DNA of 64,000 bases from Molossus alvarezi (lineage: Eukaryota > Chordata > Mammalia > Chiroptera > Molossidae), in assembly GCA_037176705.1 (NCBI GenBank), contig CM073907.1, forward strand, positions 11,253,001 to 11,317,000, given 5' to 3'. A model generated the notes under the pieces. That model did not search any database. It was not told where the DNA came from and worked only from the letters and a program-made list of their open reading frames with translations. Position numbers and translations under genes: made by a program. This document shows, piece after piece, positions 59,622 through 64,000 of this stretch. The number at the start of each line of letters is the position of its first letter. Positions within the stretch are counted from its first letter, which is position 1.

Positions 59622-59857
59622 GCCCTGGCCGGTTTGGCTCAGCGGTTAGAGCATCGGCCTGCGGTCCTGAGAGACCCGGGTTCGGTTCCCTGTACCTCGG
59701 TTGCAGTTTGTCCCCGGCCCTGGTTGGTCGTGTGGGTGGTAGCCAGTCGATGTGTCCCTTTCACGTTGATGTTTCTCTCTCTCTCTCCCTCCCTCTCACT
59801 CTATCTGAACAAAAAATAGAAAAATGTCCTCGAACGAGGATAAAAAAAAAAAGAAAG
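59622..59857 (+). mobile_element. Ves SINE, first of a tandem pair
   Basis: GCCCTGGCCGGTTTGGCTCAG head to GAGGATA-A(n) tail. The duplication AAAGAACTGCCTGTCT is exact at 59605-59620 and 59858-59873. About 20 bp is missing after the B-box region. Confidence 0.95.
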
Positions 59858-59873
59858 AAAGAACTGCCTGTCT

Positions 59874-60060
59874 GCCCTGTTTAGCTTAGCAGTTAGAGCC
59901 CGCAGGTCATGGGTTCGATCCTGGCCAAGGGTACGGTTCGTCCCAGGCCCTGGCTAGGTCATGCTGGAGGCAACCAGTCGATGTTTCTCACGTCAGTGTT
60001 TCTCACGTCAATGTCTCTCTCCCCTTCCTCCCACTCTATTTGATAAACAAACAAACAAAC
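59874..60060 (+). mobile_element. Ves SINE, second of the tandem pair
   Basis: GCCCTGTTTAGCTTAGCAGT head with a (CAAA)n end. It is followed by a third partial copy of the same target sequence (AAACTGCCTG at 60061), so two insertions used the same site. Confidence 0.9.
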
Positions 60061-60540
60061 AAACTGCCTGACACAGGGCTGTGGCGTAGCCTCAGCTGGG
60101 CGGTCCTGCTCTGGGTGATGCACAGCTTCTGCTTAGTCTCTAAAGCCTTGTCTCCTGGGAAAAAAGAGCATCTTTCTGATAGCACCGACTCCCTACCACT
60201 CCAGTTCAACGTTAAGCACCATAGTTCAACCAAAAGGACTGCATTGAACAAATTTAATCGTTTCTTTAAAACATGAACTCCCCAAAGACACCAAAAATGT
60301 AGTGAAATACAAAGAAAAGGAGCTTCATGGCATCTTATATCTCTACCTAATAAAACAATCTTATTTTTTTTTAAGTACATTATGCAGACCCCTCAGCAGG
60401 ACTGTGGGATAACCGTCACCTGTCAGGATAACCTTGCACACAACCCCGGACATGGACACCTCCATCCTCTCCAACACTGTCCCGTGTCTTTTGGTTCTGA
60501 GTTACCAAACCCCAAGTTAAAGAAAAAGAGGAATCAATTT
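60061..60540. other. Intergenic, between SINE pair and LYSMD4 3' end
   Basis: No recognised element or exon. Confidence 0.5.
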
Positions 60541-62307
60541 TCCTTCACAGAAGAAATGATTTTATTCCATTTGAAAAAAGTATAGGATACAGTTATTCAT
60601 TCTTTGCCTGGCAAAAATCACTTCCCATAGGACTCTGAGCCCCGCCTGGTGAAGCCAATGGTGACAAATGGAACCCCGTGGCCCTCGGGAACAGTAAACA
60701 TCTGGCTGGAAAAGCAATCCTACGATCAACATACTTTTTGTAGCAAAGGTTCCCAGGTTCATTTTATCCAGAAGACCATTTTGGTTTTGAAGAACATATT
60801 TTATTTTGAAGACACTTCAAATTTAGTCCTGGAACCCAGGGCACATCACTTCTCAGAGAACTGGGAAGAAACGGGGTCTCAAGCATTCTCCTACGCCGCT
60901 CCCTACTCTGCAGTGAGATCTGAAGCCAAGTGCACCGACCACGCACGCTCACCTCCCCGGAGACAAACCCGAGGCAGAGCTCCAGCCACCTCAGCCCATT
61001 CCCGCTCCTCAGTGGGACCCCGATGGGCTCCTGCCAAAGCAGGCTGTCACCGCATCCACCCTGCTCCACTGAAGGGCCACAGAGGCCAACCCATGCCCGC
61101 CTTGAACCTCCACCCTGGGCACCACTGTGAATGAATGGGAGAAGAGGGGCAAGCCCCTGGGGGACAGGCATCGGTCCCTCTCTCTATGGCTTTTCACAGC
61201 AAGGGGTCACCTCTATGTCCTGCATTAAGTGTTTGCTCTTTTAACATCTGAGCCACATTGTATATAGTGTTATTCAAACGGGATACACGGAGCCCTGGAC
61301 TCAGCCTGTGGCTCTGGGATTCCTGAGAATGGAGTCAGGGAAGCGACCGGAAGCACCGGTTCTCCCTGCACCAGCTTCCAGGTGTGCGCAGGGGCTGCTG
61401 CTCATGGCAATGCTAGACCGGCCACTGTCTGGCCTTATGTCACGGTGGGGCCTCCATGACGGGCACTCCATCTCCACTGGGCTCCCTCTTAGAAAGCCGG
61501 CTTGGGGAATCCAGTTGTGAAGGCTGCGGGGCGCTCTCCAGGCGAAGCTGGGCCCGGCCCAACGCTCTGCCGGAAGCACTGGCCGCACAGCAGCAGCTTC
61601 AAACACACCGCGTGTCGGACTAAGCAGCTCTAAAGGCGGTGAGCAGAGCTGCCGCTGACTCGACAGGACAGCGCCCGGGATGCAGGCTTCTGATTTCAGA
61701 GCGACAGGGCCTCCGAAAGGCTCGCTGGCAAGGCAGGTATGAAGCCGGGTTTGTTACAACTGTCATCTGTCACGCTCTAACCACGGGGTGACGCTCACCA
61801 CTGTTGGACAGCACCTTTGCCAGGGAGACACGAATCCCATTCGTCAGAGCCAGTCACCCATCCATAGCAGGCAGGGAACACTGCAAACAGCTAGGCGACC
61901 AAAGCCGCGCCCAGGAGTTCCCACTCCGCAGGCCCATTGCCAAGGCCATTCTTCTGCGCACAGCCAATTTTCGGACCCACAGTGTGTTACTGTGGAGACA
62001 CACATGACCAGTCCACTAAATGCCTTCAGAAAAAGGGGCCATGTCACATGTCTCATCAATGTTTCTCCTGCCACCCCTTTCCGGACATAGGAGGCTGCGG
62101 GTGCTGGGGCTGGGCTCCCCCGCCTTGGATTAGGCGAGGACAGCACCCTCACACTGAGGACGAGTGTCAGCTGAGAGCACACTGGTGGCTTCTGAAACAT
62201 GTCCGTGTGCCGCAGAAGAGTAAATGCAGCCCTAGGAGAGGCCAGGGCCAGCGGAGGCACAGCGGGAGCCCGATCGCCACCACTGGGCTGACTAGGAACA
62301 GCAGCAG
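60541..62307 (-). other. LYSMD4: Probable LYSMD4 3' UTR
   Basis: Repeat-free sequence follows the LYSMD4 stop (62308-62310) on -. Candidate polyadenylation signals on - are at 60561-60566 (AATAAA in ATGGAATAAAATC) and near 60799. The extent is inferred, not seen. Confidence 0.5.
60561..60566 (-). terminator. LYSMD4: Candidate LYSMD4 polyadenylation signal
   Basis: AATAAA on -, the last such signal before repeat-dense intergenic DNA. Other signals in between could be used. Confidence 0.35.
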
Positions 62308-62919
<612 letters not shown>

Positions 62920-64000
62920 CTACGGAAGCCATGAAGACAAACATCACGAGATACATATAGCTCCTTAGAATTAACATTCAAAAAGTGGCTCTTAACCTTT
63001 CTGGAGGCTGGTCCAAGCCCACCCTACTTGAGTATGATGGACACCGGGAAACTGCACCTACACATACATTAGTTCAGGGGAAAAGAGGTTGCTTTTTGGC
63101 TTTAATTCACCTTCAATGCAGAGCTTACTCATCAAAATGTCCCACAGATTTACAAGTTTGAACAATGTAAGATCAGTTTGGAAAAGGCTTTTTTATTTGT
63201 TTAAAGTGTGACTGCAGCAAAATGCTTTTAGGTGAAACCGCCATGGTGGTAAAAGGAATGCCTCTGCCCTTTCTACTTCTTTTAACTTTTGAGGCAACAG
63301 TGCCCCCATCTGGTGCCCTCCTCCCACATCAGAACCCAGTTCTGCAGCTGCGGTCCACGGGAGCACCCAGCAGAAACGAAGCCCTCGCCAGCTGCAGACA
63401 CCCAGAGCCCAGTTTACCAGTAACAACATCTTAAGGTGTGCCCTGGTGATCTTCCCACGTTTCCCTCTGCACAGGTGCTGCACAGCAAGCAGCACTTCGT
63501 ATGATAATTAGGAACGTTAAGGGAATCACAAATCAAGTTGGAAGCCATGGGCTGAAATTTTCTACTCCAATATTAGGACTTGAGGAGAAAGGACCACCAC
63601 TAGGAGTTTTATAAAGTAACAAAGTTCATGACAAACACTTCCCACAATCAGACCCTAAGATTTAAGAGGGGGTAGAGGGGCTGTAAGTCAAAGATAATGT
63701 TTGAAAGCCATCAGAGATGGCCTCTACGGTTTTAACTTATTAGGTCTACTTAGAGAGTGTAAATACAGCTACCAGACTTCTCGATAGAGCCTTATTCAAA
63801 TCAATAATCTCCACTATCTTAATTATTTAGCAACTGTTTTCGATCATCTAATTAAATTGGGGTGAGGGACACCTTTATGTCCTGGAACTCAAGCATAAGG
63901 TGCTTGAGACCGTTTTGTCTTAGTCCCTAACAAACTCACATAAATGTATTTACTTTCAACAGGAAAACTGACCACTTATTAGATGCATTATACAGTCTTC
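62920..64000 (-). other. LYSMD4: LYSMD4 intron (partial)
   Basis: Intronic by position. No exon for the first half of LysM and no recognised repeat in this kilobase. Confidence 0.7.

Noticed and set aside
59622..60060. tRNA genes from A-box/B-box-like motifs
   Set aside because: These are the tRNA-derived heads of Ves SINEs. No complete cloverleaf, and A-tails and target duplications are present.
61844..62260. 138-codon open frame on - downstream of the LYSMD4 stop
   Set aside because: It lies in the presumed 3' UTR, has no family resemblance, and another frame is open on + over the same DNA.

Overview
The window is mammalian nuclear DNA, almost certainly from a bat. The evidence is about 17 copies of the Ves-type tRNA-derived SINE (heads such as GCCCTGGCCGGTTTGGCTCAG, tails such as TGTCCTCGGGTGAGGAT), a lineage I know from yangochiropteran bats, together with mammalian L1 and Tigger1 relics. 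Family or species cannot be read from the sequence.

Two protein-coding genes are present and they converge. The + strand carries the 3' two thirds of MEF2A, a MADS-box transcription factor. The exons present are the mutually exclusive pair alpha2 (1819-1950) and alpha1 (2016-2153), then 4957-5176, 5948-6007, 19430-19617, the 24-nt beta microexon (22906-22929), 26435-26558, 32202-32328 and the last coding exon 33629-34001, followed by a ~3.5-kb 3' UTR with a polyadenylation signal at 37458-37463. All junctions are GT-AG and in phase. Using alpha1 and beta, the window encodes 417 residues plus stop. The MADS/MEF2 domain exons lie upstream of the window. The - strand carries the last coding exon of LYSMD4 (62308-62919), a LysM-domain single-pass membrane protein. 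Its earlier exons lie beyond position 64000.

MEF2A introns (1-33628) hold eight Ves SINEs, all antisense to the gene, three antisense L1 blocks, a Tigger1 DNA-transposon 3' end and several GC-rich minisatellites. Four of the arrays (18.42-19.09, 25.16-25.80, 25.92-26.06 and 26.87-27.06 kb) lie close to coding exons. The ~23-kb interval between the genes (37.5-60.5 kb) is mostly rearranged L1, mainly sense on +, with nested SINEs, one probable retrocopied 3' UTR (44611-44886) and three more minisatellites (34, ~26 and 60-bp units). The minisatellite density and GC-rich patches would fit a subtelomeric, high-recombination location.

I found no operon-like, CRISPR-like or otherwise novel multi-gene system. 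The points most worth checking are: the GC-shifted MEF2A exon set between minisatellites; the CTCF-like cores repeated in the 25.2-25.8 kb array; antisense Ves copies carrying paired splice-site-like motifs; the uniform SINE orientation inside MEF2A; and the retrocopied 3' UTR inside L1.
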